A DNA stretch of 39,123 bases from Alistipes sp. (GCA_022511295.1 JAFLRT010000010.1:1-39123), one strand, 5' to 3'. Counted from the first letter of the stretch, positions 7,120 to 17,209 are shown. Numbers and translations: made by a program. The notes: a model not told the origin generated them from the letters alone.

Positions 7120-8817
7120 TTAGAGATTCATTTTCGAAACATCGTACAGGTAGCGCTTAATGCTTCGCTTGGGAGTCTTCTCAAACTCGGTGGGGTAGAG
7201 CGTAATGTTGGAGACCTGTTCGTATGATGCCAACAGTTTGTTGAGCTGCACGAGATTCTCTTTCATTATACCATGAAGTTCGGATTTGTCTATACCCTCT
7301 TTTTCGGCTTGCTCATAGTCCGGTACCACAAGCGCGTGGAGTTTGCCGTTGCACTCAATAATAAGCGACTCAAGTACCATATACATATTATTGAGTTTAT
7401 CCTCAATCTCTTCGGGGTATATGTTCTGACCGTTGCTTGTCAGAATCATAGTCTTTGAACGTCCGCGAATATATATGGTGCCGTCCTCGTCCATCGTTCC
7501 CATATCGCCGGTGTGAAGCCAGCCGTCAGGTTGCAGAACAGCGTCGGTATCTTTCTTGTTTTTATAGTATCCTACCATGACGTTTTCTCCGCGCACCATA
7601 ATCTCACCGGCAATATGCTGCGGGTCCGGAGAGTCGATTTTCGCCTCTATGTAGCCGTTGATGTAGCGTCCGCATGAACCTGCCTTGAATTGATATTCCG
7701 GCGAGAAACTGATAAGCGGCGCACACTCGGTCATGCCGTAGCCGATAGTTATCGGGAAGTTAATCTTCATAAGGAACGACTCCGTCTCCTGGTTCATGGG
7801 AGCGCCGCCCACGATGAATATCATTACTTCACCGCCAAACGAGTTCATAAGTTTGGAGCGTATCAATGAGTATATGGCAGTATCGAGCAAAGGAATCTTC
7901 ATGGCTATACTTATCGGACCCTTTTCAAGTACGGGAAGCACTTGCTTGCGATAGACCTTTTCAAGGATAAGCGGTACGCAGCACACAACCGTAGGTCTTA
8001 CTGACTGCATTGCCTCTACAAGAATCTTCGGTGAAGGTATCCTGCCGAGCAGCGTTATATGACCGCCGGAAGCCAGCGGGGACAGGAAGTCAAATGCGCA
8101 ACCGTATGCGTGTGCCAGCGGGAGGAAAGAGAGGATGCGTACACCTTTGCCGAAATAGTGGTCGCCATTTTTATTCACGGCATTTATGGCAAAATCGACA
8201 TTTCCGGTGAGGTTGTTCAGCGTAAGCATTACACCTTTCGAGTGTCCGGTGGTACCGGAGGTGTAGTTAAGGACAACGACACGTTCATTCTCTATCTCGG
8301 GGTAGATGATATCGGCTTTACCGAAGCCGGACGGATGCTTCGCCTTGAACTCTTCGTGGATTCCGCCGCCCATATAAGCGGTAAGTTTTTCAGAATCGCG
8401 CTCGAAGATTACATGGAAGTCGGTCAATGAGAATACAGCCTCGATTTTCGGTATCTGGTCCTCTTCGATGACATCCCAATAAGTGTCTCCGAGAAAGAGC
8501 AGGCGGCTCTCCGAGTGATTTATAATATGAATTATATCGTTGGCGGTGAAGTCCTGAAGTATAGGTACAAGACAGGCACCATATGTTATTGTGGCTATGT
8601 AGGTTATACACCAGCGCGGATTGTTTCGTCCGATAAGCGCCACTTTATCTCCTGGATTGATACCGGCATTATTGAAAAGTTGATGCAGTTTTGCAATCGC
8701 TGCGGCCATATCCCTGTATGAAAAGGTCTCTTTCTTGAAATAGTCTGTAAGCGCCGGCATATCGCAGTTGTCGCGAAAACTCGACTCATACATTTTCACA
8801 AGGTTTGATGTCAGCAT
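7120..8817 (-). CDS. fadD: Long-chain fatty acid-CoA ligase
   Basis: A 565-residue ANL-superfamily adenylating enzyme that activates fatty acids with ATP and joins them to CoA, or possibly to another thiol acceptor. Motifs in order are the P-loop YTSGTTGHSKG at 185-195, the adenine motif YGMTECAP, then HTGDMGTMDEDGTIYIRGR and the C-terminal hinge with KTMILTSNGQNIYPEEIE. The catalytic lysine near the C-terminus is in KTPKRSIKRYLY. There is no signal peptide. It lies 44 bases downstream of plsY on the same strand, so the pair probably supplies and uses acyl groups for phospholipid synthesis. The length is usual for bacterial long-chain ligases. Confidence 0.92.
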   Translation of the reverse strand: MLTSNLVKMYESSFRDNCDMPALTDYFKKETFSYRDMAAAIAKLHQLFNNAGINPGDKVALIGRNNPRWCITYIATITYGACLVPILQDFTANDIIHIINHSESRLLFLGDTYWDVIEEDQIPKIEAVFSLTDFHVIFERDSEKLTAYMGGGIHEEFKAKHPSGFGKADIIYPEIENERVVVLNYTSGTTGHSKGVMLTLNNLTGNVDFAINAVNKNGDHYFGKGVRILSFLPLAHAYGCAFDFLSPLASGGHITLLGRIPSPKILVEAMQSVRPTVVCCVPLILEKVYRKQVLPVLEKGPISIAMKIPLLDTAIYSLIRSKLMNSFGGEVMIFIVGGAPMNQETESFLMKINFPITIGYGMTECAPLISFSPEYQFKAGSCGRYINGYIEAKIDSPDPQHIAGEIMVRGENVMVGYYKNKKDTDAVLQPDGWLHTGDMGTMDEDGTIYIRGRSKTMILTSNGQNIYPEEIEDKLNNMYMVLESLIIECNGKLHALVVPDYEQAEKEGIDKSELHGIMKENLVQLNKLLASYEQVSNITLYPTEFEKTPKRSIKRYLYDVSKMNL

Positions 8818-8861
8818 AATAGTTGAAGTTTTTGATATTATCGGCGTTGAGCCGTATTCTT

Positions 8862-9545
8862 TTATTTGTCGGGTATATTTGTTTTACGATGCTTCCAGAG
8901 CAATATTTTAGACTCTGTTCCGGCGCGCAGACGCGCGATGTTTTTACGGTGTGTCCATATCAGCATACCGGCCACAAAAACCGAGAAGACGATAAGGGTT
9001 ATCGACATATCGTGGTGTCTTGCATATGCGGCACCTGAAAATATAAGAATCAATATGGGGAAACAGCATCCTGCGATTATCGAGGCAAGCGATACATAGT
9101 GCCATACCATAAATACAATAAACCATATCCCGAAGCAGAGCAACGCCACTGCCGGTTGTATACCTGTTATGGCGCCTATTATGGTAGCTACGCCTTTACC
9201 CCCTTTGAAGTTGGCGAACATCGGGAATATATGCCCGAGGACAACGGCTACTGTTGCCGCGATTTTGAAATTTACAAGTAAAGACGGAGTCAAATCCGCG
9301 TTGTAGCGCAACAAAGACATAATTGTTACGGCAATGAACCCCTTTATGAAATCAATTACGAATACAGGGAGCGAGGCTCTCCAGCCAAGTACGCGCAGCA
9401 TATTTGTCGTACCGGCATTTTTACTTCCGTATTCTCTGATATCTACTCCGTAATATCGCTGTCCTATCCACACTGCACTGGGTATCGAACCTAAAAGGTA
9501 TGCGATAATTACGAGTGTCGCGGCCAAGTAATACGTAATAATCAT
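8862..9545 (-). CDS. plsY: Acyl-phosphate:glycerol-3-phosphate acyltransferase
   Basis: A 227-residue inner-membrane enzyme that transfers the acyl group of acyl-phosphate to glycerol 3-phosphate, the first step of phospholipid synthesis. All three PlsY motifs are visible: GSIPSAVWIG near the N-terminus, GSKNAGTTNMLR and GHIFPMFANFKGGKG. Several hydrophobic helices span the protein. I chose the ATG at 9545, preceded by AGGAAAG. The longer reading begins at a TTG (9575) that lies within the -7 promoter box at 9573-9580 and cannot be translated from that promoter. It is probably cotranscribed with the acyl-CoA ligase downstream. Confidence 0.93.
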   Translation of the reverse strand: MIITYYLAATLVIIAYLLGSIPSAVWIGQRYYGVDIREYGSKNAGTTNMLRVLGWRASLPVFVIDFIKGFIAVTIMSLLRYNADLTPSLLVNFKIAATVAVVLGHIFPMFANFKGGKGVATIIGAITGIQPAVALLCFGIWFIVFMVWHYVSLASIIAGCCFPILILIFSGAAYARHHDMSITLIVFSVFVAGMLIWTHRKNIARLRAGTESKILLWKHRKTNIPDK

Positions 9546-9572
9546 AACGCTCTTTCCTGCTACAATTTTTGA

Positions 9573-9580
9573 CAAAGATA
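9573..9580 (-). promoter_or_regulatory. -7 promoter element for plsY
   Basis: TATCTTTG on the minus strand matches the Bacteroidota -7 box. Its -33 partner is not clear. Predicted transcription start is about 20 bases before the ATG at 9545. Confidence 0.7.
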
Positions 9581-9665
9581 ATCAAATTTTCCAAAAGAGC
9601 GCCTGCTGTCTGAAAATCATTCATTCGAGGCGGCTTGTTGTAGTGTATATTTTGCATCTTTTTAT

Positions 9666-9673
9666 TATCTTTG
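9666..9673 (+). promoter_or_regulatory. -7 promoter element for the yitT-miaB genes
   Basis: TATCTTTG sits 25 bases before the ATG at 9699. A GTTG at 9637-9640 is a possible -33 box with a rather long 25-base spacer. It is back to back with the plsY promoter. Confidence 0.7.
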
Positions 9674-9698
9674 CGACAAGTTAAAAAATGCCGGTTTT

Positions 9699-10691
9699 AT
9701 GACAGTTGAAAAAATATTCGAACCAGTGTTTTCGTGGCGTTGGTGGCTGACTTGGGTCTCCATATTTTTGGGATGCTTGATTGTTGCCGTAGGTTATGTG
9801 TTCTTCATCAACCCCTACAATATCGTTCCGGGAGGCGTGTACGGTGCAAGTATCGTGATGCACAATATATTCCCGTCCGTACAGATAGGTACGTTCGGAT
9901 ATATGTTCGATGTTCCGCTGATGTTGATATCGCTGCTCATATTCGGCCGGACATTTGGCGCCCGCACCCTTGTTGCTGCTTTGACCACACCCGGTCTCAT
10001 GAATATCCTTACGCGGATTGTCTATCCCAAAGAGGCTTTGGAGAGCCTTGACCCGGCACAACTGCTTCATGGTCATATAGACCTGTCCAATGACCTGATA
10101 CTTGCAACAATAGTCGGTTCCGTGCTTATCGGTATAGGTTCCGGTCTCGTAGTGCGCAATCAGGCAACGACAGGCGGTACCGATATTATAGCAATGATAT
10201 TGCAGAAGTACTGCCATATAAATTTCTCGAACGGCGTGCTGTTGGCGGATAGCGTTGTCGTCCTTTCCGGTCTGATTGTAATCGGTTTCGGTATCGGAAA
10301 TCCTGAGGCCGCAGAATCTATGGGATGGATATTGTCGCTCTATTCGCTTATCTCGATTTACATTATTTCACGAGTTATTGCCTATGTGATTGACGGCGCG
10401 TCATACGACAAGATGATATTTATCATAAGCGATGGACATCGTGATGAACTGCGCAAACTTATAGTCGAAGATTTGGACCGCAGTGCAACATATATCAAGG
10501 CTTGCGGAATGTATACGGGAAAGGAGCATGAGATGCTGTTCTTGGTCGTCAGCCGCAAGGAGATACAGATGGTGCAGCGACGTGTAAAGAGCATCGACCC
10601 CAAAGCCTTTATGGTAGTAACGGATGCATACGATACTTTTGGCGAGGGTTTTAAGCCGTTGCCCGACGACAATGAGATGCATGTGTCATAA
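9699..10691 (+). CDS. YitT family membrane protein (DUF161/DUF2179)
   Basis: A 330-residue inner-membrane protein. About five or six hydrophobic segments fill residues 15-235, with the family's NPYNIVPGGVYG and GSGLVVRNQATTGGTD stretches. A soluble C-terminal DUF2179 domain covers roughly 245-320 (KMIFIISDGH ... MYTGKEHEMLFLVVSRKE). YitT proteins are widespread and their substrate is unknown; transport is inferred from topology. It has its own promoter and begins a forward run with miaB starting 21 bases after its stop. Nothing about it appears damaged. Confidence 0.88.
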   Translation: MTVEKIFEPVFSWRWWLTWVSIFLGCLIVAVGYVFFINPYNIVPGGVYGASIVMHNIFPSVQIGTFGYMFDVPLMLISLLIFGRTFGARTLVAALTTPGLMNILTRIVYPKEALESLDPAQLLHGHIDLSNDLILATIVGSVLIGIGSGLVVRNQATTGGTDIIAMILQKYCHINFSNGVLLADSVVVLSGLIVIGFGIGNPEAAESMGWILSLYSLISIYIISRVIAYVIDGASYDKMIFIISDGHRDELRKLIVEDLDRSATYIKACGMYTGKEHEMLFLVVSRKEIQMVQRRVKSIDPKAFMVVTDAYDTFGEGFKPLPDDNEMHVS

Positions 10692-10712
10692 ACTAATTGT
10701 TTTTGTTTCAAC

Positions 10713-12104
10713 GTGAAAAACGAACTTAAATCAGGAGACTGCGAATTGAATACGTTATCAATAAATAATCTGCGCCCGCTCAGGGGTGTCGGCCGAAAAC
10801 TCTATATAGAGACCTACGGTTGCCAGATGAATGCCGGTGACAGCGAGATTGTCGTGTCGATAATGCAGACCGACGGTTATTTTCATACCGATAATCTCGA
10901 AGAGGCCGATGTCGTGCTTATCAACACCTGCTCCATACGCGATAATGCCGAGCAGCGTATTTGGGGGCGTCTGGATGAACTGCGCCGTTTCCGCAAGAAG
11001 AAACCCTCTTTGGTGGTAGGTGTCATCGGCTGTATGGCTGAGCGGCTGAAGGAGACGCTGACAGAGTCCGAGTATGGTGTAAATATCGTTGCCGGTCCCG
11101 ACTCTTACCGCGACCTGCCGCGATTGGTCCGTGAGGCAGAGAGTGGCGGCAAGGGAATCAATGTGCTGCTGTCAAGTGAGGAGACCTATGCCGAATTGTC
11201 GCCTGTGCGATTAGACAAAAATGGCGTCTGCGCATTTATATCCATTATGCGCGGATGCAACAACTATTGCTCATATTGCGTGGTGCCGTATACTCGCGGC
11301 ATTGAACGTAGCCGCGACCCTGAAACGATTGTTCGTGAGGCCGAGAATCTTTTTGCCAACGGATACAGAGAGGTTACGCTGCTGGGACAGAATGTCAATT
11401 CATATAAATTCGGAGATATTGATTTCCCGGCACTTATGCTGCGTGTCGCCGATATCTCTCCGCTGCTGCGTGTTCGTTTCGCAACATCCCATCCCAAGGA
11501 TATGAGCGACCGCCTTTTGGAGGTTATGGCGTCGAGGAGCAATATCTGCCGGTGCATCCACCTGCCGGCACAATCAGGCTCGTCCGTCGTCCTCGAAAGA
11601 ATGAATCGCAAATATACGCGTGAATGGTATCTCGACCGCATAGCGGCTATACGACGCTATATGCCTGATTGTGCCATAACAACCGACCTTATAGCAGGCT
11701 TTTGCGGAGAGACGGAAGAGGACCATGCACAGACGCTGTCGCTAATGCGCGAAGTGGGTTATGAGTTCGCCTATATGTTCAAATACTCTGAACGTCCGGG
11801 AACCTTTGCCCAGCGTCATATTCCGGATGATATTCCCGAAGATGTCAAGACGGCGCGCCTGTCGCAGATTATTGCGTTGCAGAATGAACTTTCTGCCGAG
11901 AGCAACCGCCGTGATATAGGTAAGGAGTTCGAGATTCTTATAGAGGGTGTATCGAAACGCAGCGATAAACAACTCTTCGGTCGTACATCTCAAAACAAGG
12001 TCGTTGTATTCGACCGAGGTGATTGCCGAATAGGTGAATATGTACGCGTTAAGGTTAATTCGTGTTCATCGGCCACTCTGCTTGGAGAAGTCGTCGGACG
12101 GTAA
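10713..12104 (+). CDS. miaB: tRNA-2-methylthio-N6-dimethylallyladenosine synthase
   Basis: A 463-residue radical-SAM methylthiotransferase that adds a methylthio group to i6A37 of tRNAs reading UNN codons. The UPF0004 domain holds three cluster cysteines, C37 (YGCQMN), C73 (NTCSIRDNAEQ) and C107 (GCMAER). The radical-SAM motif is GCNNYCSYC with C182, C186 and C189. A TRAM domain closes the protein (about 400-463). The reading frame starts at a GTG (10713); the next ATG falls inside the YGCQMN motif, so GTG or another non-ATG start must be used. The 21-base spacing after the YitT gene suggests cotranscription. Confidence 0.95.
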   Translation: MKNELKSGDCELNTLSINNLRPLRGVGRKLYIETYGCQMNAGDSEIVVSIMQTDGYFHTDNLEEADVVLINTCSIRDNAEQRIWGRLDELRRFRKKKPSLVVGVIGCMAERLKETLTESEYGVNIVAGPDSYRDLPRLVREAESGGKGINVLLSSEETYAELSPVRLDKNGVCAFISIMRGCNNYCSYCVVPYTRGIERSRDPETIVREAENLFANGYREVTLLGQNVNSYKFGDIDFPALMLRVADISPLLRVRFATSHPKDMSDRLLEVMASRSNICRCIHLPAQSGSSVVLERMNRKYTREWYLDRIAAIRRYMPDCAITTDLIAGFCGETEEDHAQTLSLMREVGYEFAYMFKYSERPGTFAQRHIPDDIPEDVKTARLSQIIALQNELSAESNRRDIGKEFEILIEGVSKRSDKQLFGRTSQNKVVVFDRGDCRIGEYVRVKVNSCSSATLLGEVVGR

Positions 12105-12161
12105 TCAGCAGTGGAGTGATATAAATGTGTGCAATTAAGAAAAAGCAATAAGATATAAGAT

Positions 12162-13262
12162 ATGAGTTTACAATGCGGAATAGTAGGTTTGCCCAATGTC
12201 GGCAAATCAACGCTTTTCAACTGTCTTTCAAATGCCAAGGCGCAGTCGGCCAACTTCCCGTTCTGTACCATTGAACCTAATGTGGGGGTTATAACCGTTC
12301 CGGATAAGCGGCTTGTTGCGCTGGCGGCTATCGATAACCCGAAGAGGGTAGTGCCTACAACGGTCGAGATTGTCGATATTGCAGGGCTAGTCAAGGGTGC
12401 TTCCAAAGGCGAGGGTCTCGGCAATAAGTTTTTGGCAAATATACGCAATACGGATGCTGTTATCCATGTCCTGCGATGCTTTGATGATGACAATATAACG
12501 CACGTGGACGGTTCGGTAGACCCCGTGCGCGACAAGGGAATCATTGACACCGAGTTGCAACTAAAGGATTTGGAAACGGTGGAGAATCGTATAGGCAAAG
12601 TCCAGAAGCAGGCTACTACCGGCGGCGATAAGACGGCAAAGAGGCAGTATGAGATACTGCTGCGTTATAAGGAGGCTCTCGAGCAGGGATTGAGCGCCCG
12701 CACGGTCGAGGTAGAGAAGGAGGACCGCAAGTTGCTCACCGACCTTAATCTGCTGACCGACAAGCCGGTGCTTTACGTCTGCAATGTTGATGAGGGCAGC
12801 GCTGTCAGCGGTAATGCCTATACTGAGGCAGTGGCAAAGGCCATTGCCGGTGAAGGCGCCCAGATGCTGATTGTCGCCGCATCGGCGGAGGCCGATATTG
12901 CGGAGTTGGAGAGTTATGAGGAGCGTCAGATGTTCCTTGAAGATATGGGTTTGGAGGAGTCAGGTGTGGACCGGTTGATAAAATCGGCATACCGATTGCT
13001 TGAACTCGAGACGTTCTTCACGACAGGCCCTGACGAGACCCGTGCATGGACATATCGTCGCGGTATGAAGGCTCCGCAGACGGCAGGTATTATACATACC
13101 GATTTCGAGAAGGGATTTATACGTGCCGAGGTTATAAAGTATGACGATTATGTTTCGCTTGGTTCCGAGAAGGCGTGCCGCGATGCCGGCAAGATTGGTA
13201 TCGAGGGTAAGGAGTATGTCGTATGTGATGGGGATATAATGCACTTTTTGTTTAACGTATAA
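12162..13262 (+). CDS. ychF: Ribosome-binding ATPase YchF
   Basis: A 366-residue Obg-family P-loop NTPase. The Walker A motif is GLPNVGKS at residues 9-16 and the switch region is DIAGLVKGASKGEGLGNKF. In place of the usual GTPase NKxD it carries NVDE near residue 208, which is the YchF signature for ATP over GTP. A helical coiled-coil insert (about 125-200) and a C-terminal TGS domain (about 280-366, ending in a typical GDIMHFLFNV) follow. YchF is involved in translation and stress responses. Its TAA overlaps the ATG of the next gene by one base (TAATG), so the two are coupled. Confidence 0.96.
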   Translation: MSLQCGIVGLPNVGKSTLFNCLSNAKAQSANFPFCTIEPNVGVITVPDKRLVALAAIDNPKRVVPTTVEIVDIAGLVKGASKGEGLGNKFLANIRNTDAVIHVLRCFDDDNITHVDGSVDPVRDKGIIDTELQLKDLETVENRIGKVQKQATTGGDKTAKRQYEILLRYKEALEQGLSARTVEVEKEDRKLLTDLNLLTDKPVLYVCNVDEGSAVSGNAYTEAVAKAIAGEGAQMLIVAASAEADIAELESYEERQMFLEDMGLEESGVDRLIKSAYRLLELETFFTTGPDETRAWTYRRGMKAPQTAGIIHTDFEKGFIRAEVIKYDDYVSLGSEKACRDAGKIGIEGKEYVVCDGDIMHFLFNV

Positions 13263-14008
13263 TGTGTGGAATAATGAAACATTCTTGGATTGCCGTTACA
13301 GCGGTATGTGTTGCAGCGGTGGGTGTTGCGGCGATTTTGGCTCACGCTTACACTTACAAATATCGCACGCAGCAAACGGTTACAGTTACGGGTCTTGGCG
13401 AAACGGAGTTCACCTCTGACCTTATTGTGTGGAACGGATATCTGCGTGCCGAGTCGTCCGATGTGATTAATGGCTATGAGAAAATAGAGTCGGACAGAGA
13501 AAAAGTAGTTAATTTTATTGAATCCAAAGGAATAGACCCTTCGACGGTTGTATTCGGCTTTGTGAATGTCAGTGAGAACTATGAATCCATATACAGCACG
13601 CAAGGGAATTATATGGGACAGCGGTTCAAAAATTATGAACTGCGACAGGAATTTACAATCGAGTCGCGCGATGTAGACTTGGTAGAGAGCGTATCGCGAG
13701 AGATATCATCGCTTATAGCCGACGGAGTATCGATAGATGCAGGAATGCCGGCATATTACTATACGGAGCTGGATAATGTCAAGCAGTCGCTTATAGAATC
13801 GGCTTCGGCTGATGCGCTGGCGCGTGCAAGTAATATCGTAACCAATGCCGGCGCACGTCTCGGTTCGCTTGTATCGGCACGTATGGGTGTCTTCCAGATT
13901 ACGGGAGCCAACAGCGATGAGAGTTTCTCTGCCGGAGGCTCTTTCAATACCTCGAGCCGGCATAAAAAGGCGAGGATAACGATTCGCACGGAGTACCTGG
14001 TAAAATAG
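13262..14008 (+). CDS. SIMPL domain (DUF541) envelope protein
   Basis: A 248-residue protein with an N-terminal membrane anchor or signal segment (about 9-29) and a SIMPL/DUF541 domain covering most of the rest. Recognisable features are the opening VTVTGLGETEFTSDL stretch and the later ASADALARASNIVTNAGARLGSL helix. A start at Met5 (13274) is also possible. The family is periplasmic or membrane-bound, and in other bacteria members have been linked to oxidative stress and outer-membrane assembly, but no biochemical role is fixed. The one-base overlap with ychF suggests coupled translation. gltX follows after 66 bases. Confidence 0.82.
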   Translation: MCGIMKHSWIAVTAVCVAAVGVAAILAHAYTYKYRTQQTVTVTGLGETEFTSDLIVWNGYLRAESSDVINGYEKIESDREKVVNFIESKGIDPSTVVFGFVNVSENYESIYSTQGNYMGQRFKNYELRQEFTIESRDVDLVESVSREISSLIADGVSIDAGMPAYYYTELDNVKQSLIESASADALARASNIVTNAGARLGSLVSARMGVFQITGANSDESFSAGGSFNTSSRHKKARITIRTEYLVK

Positions 14009-14074
14009 GTATGTGCCGCAATGCGGTGTAAATAATAATAGAGAACTATATAAACCGAAATAAAAACTTTAATA

Positions 14075-15610
14075 ATGAACAGACCGGTTAGAGTACGTTT
14101 TGCTCCGAGTCCTACGGGACCGCTTCATATCGGCGGAGTGCGTACGGCACTTTATAACTATCTTTTTGCCCGCCATCACGGCGGAACTATGATTCTGCGC
14201 ATCGAAGATACGGATTCGCAGCGTTTTGTCCCGGGCGCCGAAGACTATATTATTGAGTCGCTTAAATGGTGCGGAATAGAAATCGACGAAGGAGTCGGCG
14301 TGGGCGGTCCGCACGCCCCGTATCGTCAGAGTGAACGCCGTGAGATATATCTTAAATATGCGCTGCAACTCGTAGAGTCAGGATGGGCATATTATGCCTT
14401 CGATACGGCGGACGAACTGGAGACGCTGCGCAAACAGTACGAAGAGCAGGGTAAGACCTTTGCTTATAATTATGAGGTGCGCGAAACACTCCCCACGTCG
14501 CTCTCGCTCAGCGCAGAGGAAGTGCAGGCGCGTATTGAACGCGGAGACCGCTGGGTCATCCGTTTCAAAATGCCCGCGCATGAAACGGTTAAGATGCACG
14601 ACCTTATACGCGGAGACGTTGAAGTGGATACATCTACACTCGATGATAAGGTGCTTTACAAATCTGCCGATGCGCTGCCGACCTATCATCTTGCAAATAT
14701 AGTCGATGACCGTCTTATGGAGGTGTCGCATGTCATTCGTGGTGAGGAGTGGCTGCCTTCGCTGCCGTTGCACTACCTTCTCTACAAAGCGTTCGGTTGG
14801 GAGAAAGAACAACCTGAGTTCGCTCACCTGCCGTTGCTGCTCAAGCCGACGGGCGGCGGTAAACTCTCCAAGCGCGACGGCGATAAAATGGGTTTCCCGG
14901 TATTCCCGCTCTATTGGGTGTCGCCGGCAACGGGCGAGACTGCTCACGGATATCGTGAGGACGGTTACTTCCCCGAAGCATTTATCAATATGCTGGCTCT
15001 GCTCGGATGGAATCCGGGTACAGAGCAGGAGTTGTTTTCGATGCAGGAACTTATAGAATTGTTTTCGCTCGACCGTGTGTCGAAATCCGGAGCGCGATTC
15101 CAACCTGAAAAAGCGAGATGGTTCAATGCGCAGTATATGCACCGCAAGAGCGAATCGGAACTGGCTGCTCTCTATCAGCCTATTCTGAAGGCTCACGGTG
15201 TGGAGACCTCCGATGAACTTGCAGGCAAAGCAGCCTGGATTATGCGTGAGAGGGCGACATTTATTACTGACTTGTGGGATTTGACATCGTTCTTCTTTGT
15301 TGCTCCGACGGAATATGAGGAGAAGCAGTCCAAAAAGTATTGGAAGGGTGAGAATCCTGCCATATTGCGTGAGTTGCGTGAAGTGCTGGCCTCTATCGAC
15401 GATTTCTCGCTCGAAAACACAGAGCATATCGTTCATTCGTGGATTGAGGAGAAGGGCTATGGAATGGGACAGGTCATGAATACGCTTCGTTTGGCGCTTG
15501 TCGGTGCCGGCAAAGGCCCCGGTATGTATGATGTAACATCATTTATTGGTAAGGATGAGACGCTGCGCCGTATAGATAATCTCTTTGCCAATCTTCAACC
15601 GGCTCAGTAA
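14075..15610 (+). CDS. gltX: Glutamyl-tRNA synthetase
   Basis: A 511-residue class I aminoacyl-tRNA synthetase charging tRNA-Glu. The HIGH-type motif is in [14 protein letters not shown] at residues 7-20. The KMSKS-type loop is KLSKRDG beginning at residue 263. The C-terminal half is the helical anticodon-binding domain. The length is in the usual range for bacterial GluRS. The ATG at 14075 follows an A/T-rich leader. galM begins right after its stop, so the two are likely on one message. Confidence 0.97.
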   Translation: MNRPVRVRFAPSPTGPLHIGGVRTALYNYLFARHHGGTMILRIEDTDSQRFVPGAEDYIIESLKWCGIEIDEGVGVGGPHAPYRQSERREIYLKYALQLVESGWAYYAFDTADELETLRKQYEEQGKTFAYNYEVRETLPTSLSLSAEEVQARIERGDRWVIRFKMPAHETVKMHDLIRGDVEVDTSTLDDKVLYKSADALPTYHLANIVDDRLMEVSHVIRGEEWLPSLPLHYLLYKAFGWEKEQPEFAHLPLLLKPTGGGKLSKRDGDKMGFPVFPLYWVSPATGETAHGYREDGYFPEAFINMLALLGWNPGTEQELFSMQELIELFSLDRVSKSGARFQPEKARWFNAQYMHRKSESELAALYQPILKAHGVETSDELAGKAAWIMRERATFITDLWDLTSFFFVAPTEYEEKQSKKYWKGENPAILRELREVLASIDDFSLENTEHIVHSWIEEKGYGMGQVMNTLRLALVGAGKGPGMYDVTSFIGKDETLRRIDNLFANLQPAQ

Positions 15611-15643
15611 GTGTTTGCTAAACCAAAAAACTACGATATACCT

Positions 15644-16696
15644 ATGGAAATAGAACAGCAAGTATGGGGTTTGACCCCGGAGGGTGAGGCAGTGATTCTA
15701 TATACGCTGCGCAATGACAACGGTTGCGAGGTGCAGGTGTGCAATCTCGGAGCTGCGATGGTGTCGGTAAAGTGTCCGGACCGCAATGGGGTTGTTGCCG
15801 ATGTGATTCTCGGATACAAGGATTTTGCAAGTTACTGGAATGACCCGGCATGCAGCGGCAAGAGTGTCGGCCGTGTAGCCAATCGTATCGCCGACGGCCG
15901 TATGACTGTAGACGGTGTGGACTATAAACTTGAGACAAACAATGGACCCAACCATCTTCACGGAGGCTCACGCGGATTCGGTAACAGGCTGTGGGATGCT
16001 CGTGTGGAGACAAATCGTGTGGTATTCTCATTGCAGTCTGAGGATGGCGATGCAGGATATCCCGGAGAGGTGCAGATTGAGGCTGCATACGACCTCGACG
16101 AAGAGAATAATATATGTCTGACCTATGTGGCGCGCACCGACCGTCTGACTCCTGTCAATATCACCAATCACACATATTGGAACCTTGCAGGAGAGGATAG
16201 CGGTGATATTCTCTCGCATGAACTTCGTCTGAACTGTTCGCATGTCCTCGAGATGAATCCAGTGCAGATTCCTACCGGAAAACTGCTTGAGGTTGCCGGA
16301 ACGCCTATGGATTTCACTTCGTTCCGCCGTTTTGGCGACGGTATCGCATCGGAGTTCAACCATATCAAGGATTTTCGCGGATATGACCATTTCTTCGTTC
16401 TGGACAACTGGAAACCGAATATCCTGAGCGAAATAGGCGAGTTGCGCGACCCGAAATCCGGCCGTAAGGTTACGGTGCTTTCGTCGCAGGCAGGCGCTAT
16501 GGTCTATACCGGTAACTGGCTTGCCGGCGGTTGCCCCGAAACAAAGTCAGGCAAGCGATATGAGGACTATGCAGGAGTGGCTATCGAGTGTCAGAACTAT
16601 CCGGATGCTATTAACCACCCCGAATTTCCGTCGGTATTGCTTAAGCCGGAAGATACATACTGCCAGAAGATAGTATTCCGTCTCGGCGCTGAATAA
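15644..16696 (+). CDS. galM: Aldose 1-epimerase (mutarotase)
   Basis: A 350-residue cytosolic galactose-mutarotase-like enzyme interconverting alpha and beta anomers of aldohexoses. The active-site segments are present: NGPNHLHGGSRGFGNRLW (first His), NITNHTYWNLAG (catalytic His) and GVAIECQNYPDAINHPEFP (catalytic Glu). I chose the ATG at 15644, which gives the family's usual opening (WGLTPEGEAVILYTLRND). A GTG at 15611 directly after the gltX stop would add 11 residues and cannot be excluded. There is no signal peptide, unlike some Bacteroidales paralogues. Confidence 0.93.
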   Translation: MEIEQQVWGLTPEGEAVILYTLRNDNGCEVQVCNLGAAMVSVKCPDRNGVVADVILGYKDFASYWNDPACSGKSVGRVANRIADGRMTVDGVDYKLETNNGPNHLHGGSRGFGNRLWDARVETNRVVFSLQSEDGDAGYPGEVQIEAAYDLDEENNICLTYVARTDRLTPVNITNHTYWNLAGEDSGDILSHELRLNCSHVLEMNPVQIPTGKLLEVAGTPMDFTSFRRFGDGIASEFNHIKDFRGYDHFFVLDNWKPNILSEIGELRDPKSGRKVTVLSSQAGAMVYTGNWLAGGCPETKSGKRYEDYAGVAIECQNYPDAINHPEFPSVLLKPEDTYCQKIVFRLGAE

Positions 16697-16732
16697 ACAA
16701 TCGAAATAGAACATAAAAAAACGTAATATGAT

Positions 16733-17209
16733 ATGAAAAGCAAGTTGATTATGGCGCTCATGTGCGTCGGAATATTTACAGCATCGGTCAGCGCTTACGG
16801 CGCTTCCGATTATGCAATGTATGAGAGTGCAATGTCGGTAAACCGTTGCGACGATGACTCGAAACAGGCCGAGGCTCTGTTAAGAGAGGCGATATCTGAA
16901 GTGGAAGTGCCGATGTATGCCGGTGATGGTATTGTTATTACTGCAATTTATATTAAGGGCGATTACCTGACATATCGTGCCGAATGCGATGAAACCATAA
17001 TTGATATCGACCTCCTGAACTCTTTAAAGTCAACTCTCAAGGACAGCCTGATATCGGAGTTACGGTCTCAATCAGACCTTTCGATGACGTTTCTTGTGAG
17101 ACTGTGTATTATGGCTAATAAAGGTCTGTGTTATATCTATGTAGGCGATACTACCGGAGATACTTGTACAGTCTATATTCATTGCAGTGAATTGAGCAAG
17201 CTTCTGTAA
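16733..17209 (+). CDS. Small secreted protein of unknown function
   Basis: A 158-residue protein I do not recognise. It has a clear signal peptide (Lys-rich start, hydrophobic residues 5-19, cleavage likely near SAYG-AS at about 23-24). The mature part of about 135 residues is acidic at first (VNRCDDDSKQAEALLREAI), then alternates beta-like hydrophobic strands with helices. It ends in a possible strand-rich half (KGLCYIYVGDTTGDTCTVYI). Four cysteines remain in the mature protein (Cys35, Cys80, Cys120, Cys130 approximately), which could form periplasmic disulfides. It follows galM by 36 bases and ends at a strong terminator, so it closes the operon. Confidence 0.7.
   Translation: MKSKLIMALMCVGIFTASVSAYGASDYAMYESAMSVNRCDDDSKQAEALLREAISEVEVPMYAGDGIVITAIYIKGDYLTYRAECDETIIDIDLLNSLKSTLKDSLISELRSQSDLSMTFLVRLCIMANKGLCYIYVGDTTGDTCTVYIHCSELSKLL

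Noticed and set aside
9546..9575. Longer PlsY start at a TTG codon
   Set aside because: The TTG overlaps the -7 promoter box, so the message would begin downstream of it.
14378..15436. Long minus-strand open frame (352 codons)
   Set aside because: Shadow of gltX; the forward frame has the HIGH- and KMSKS-type motifs.
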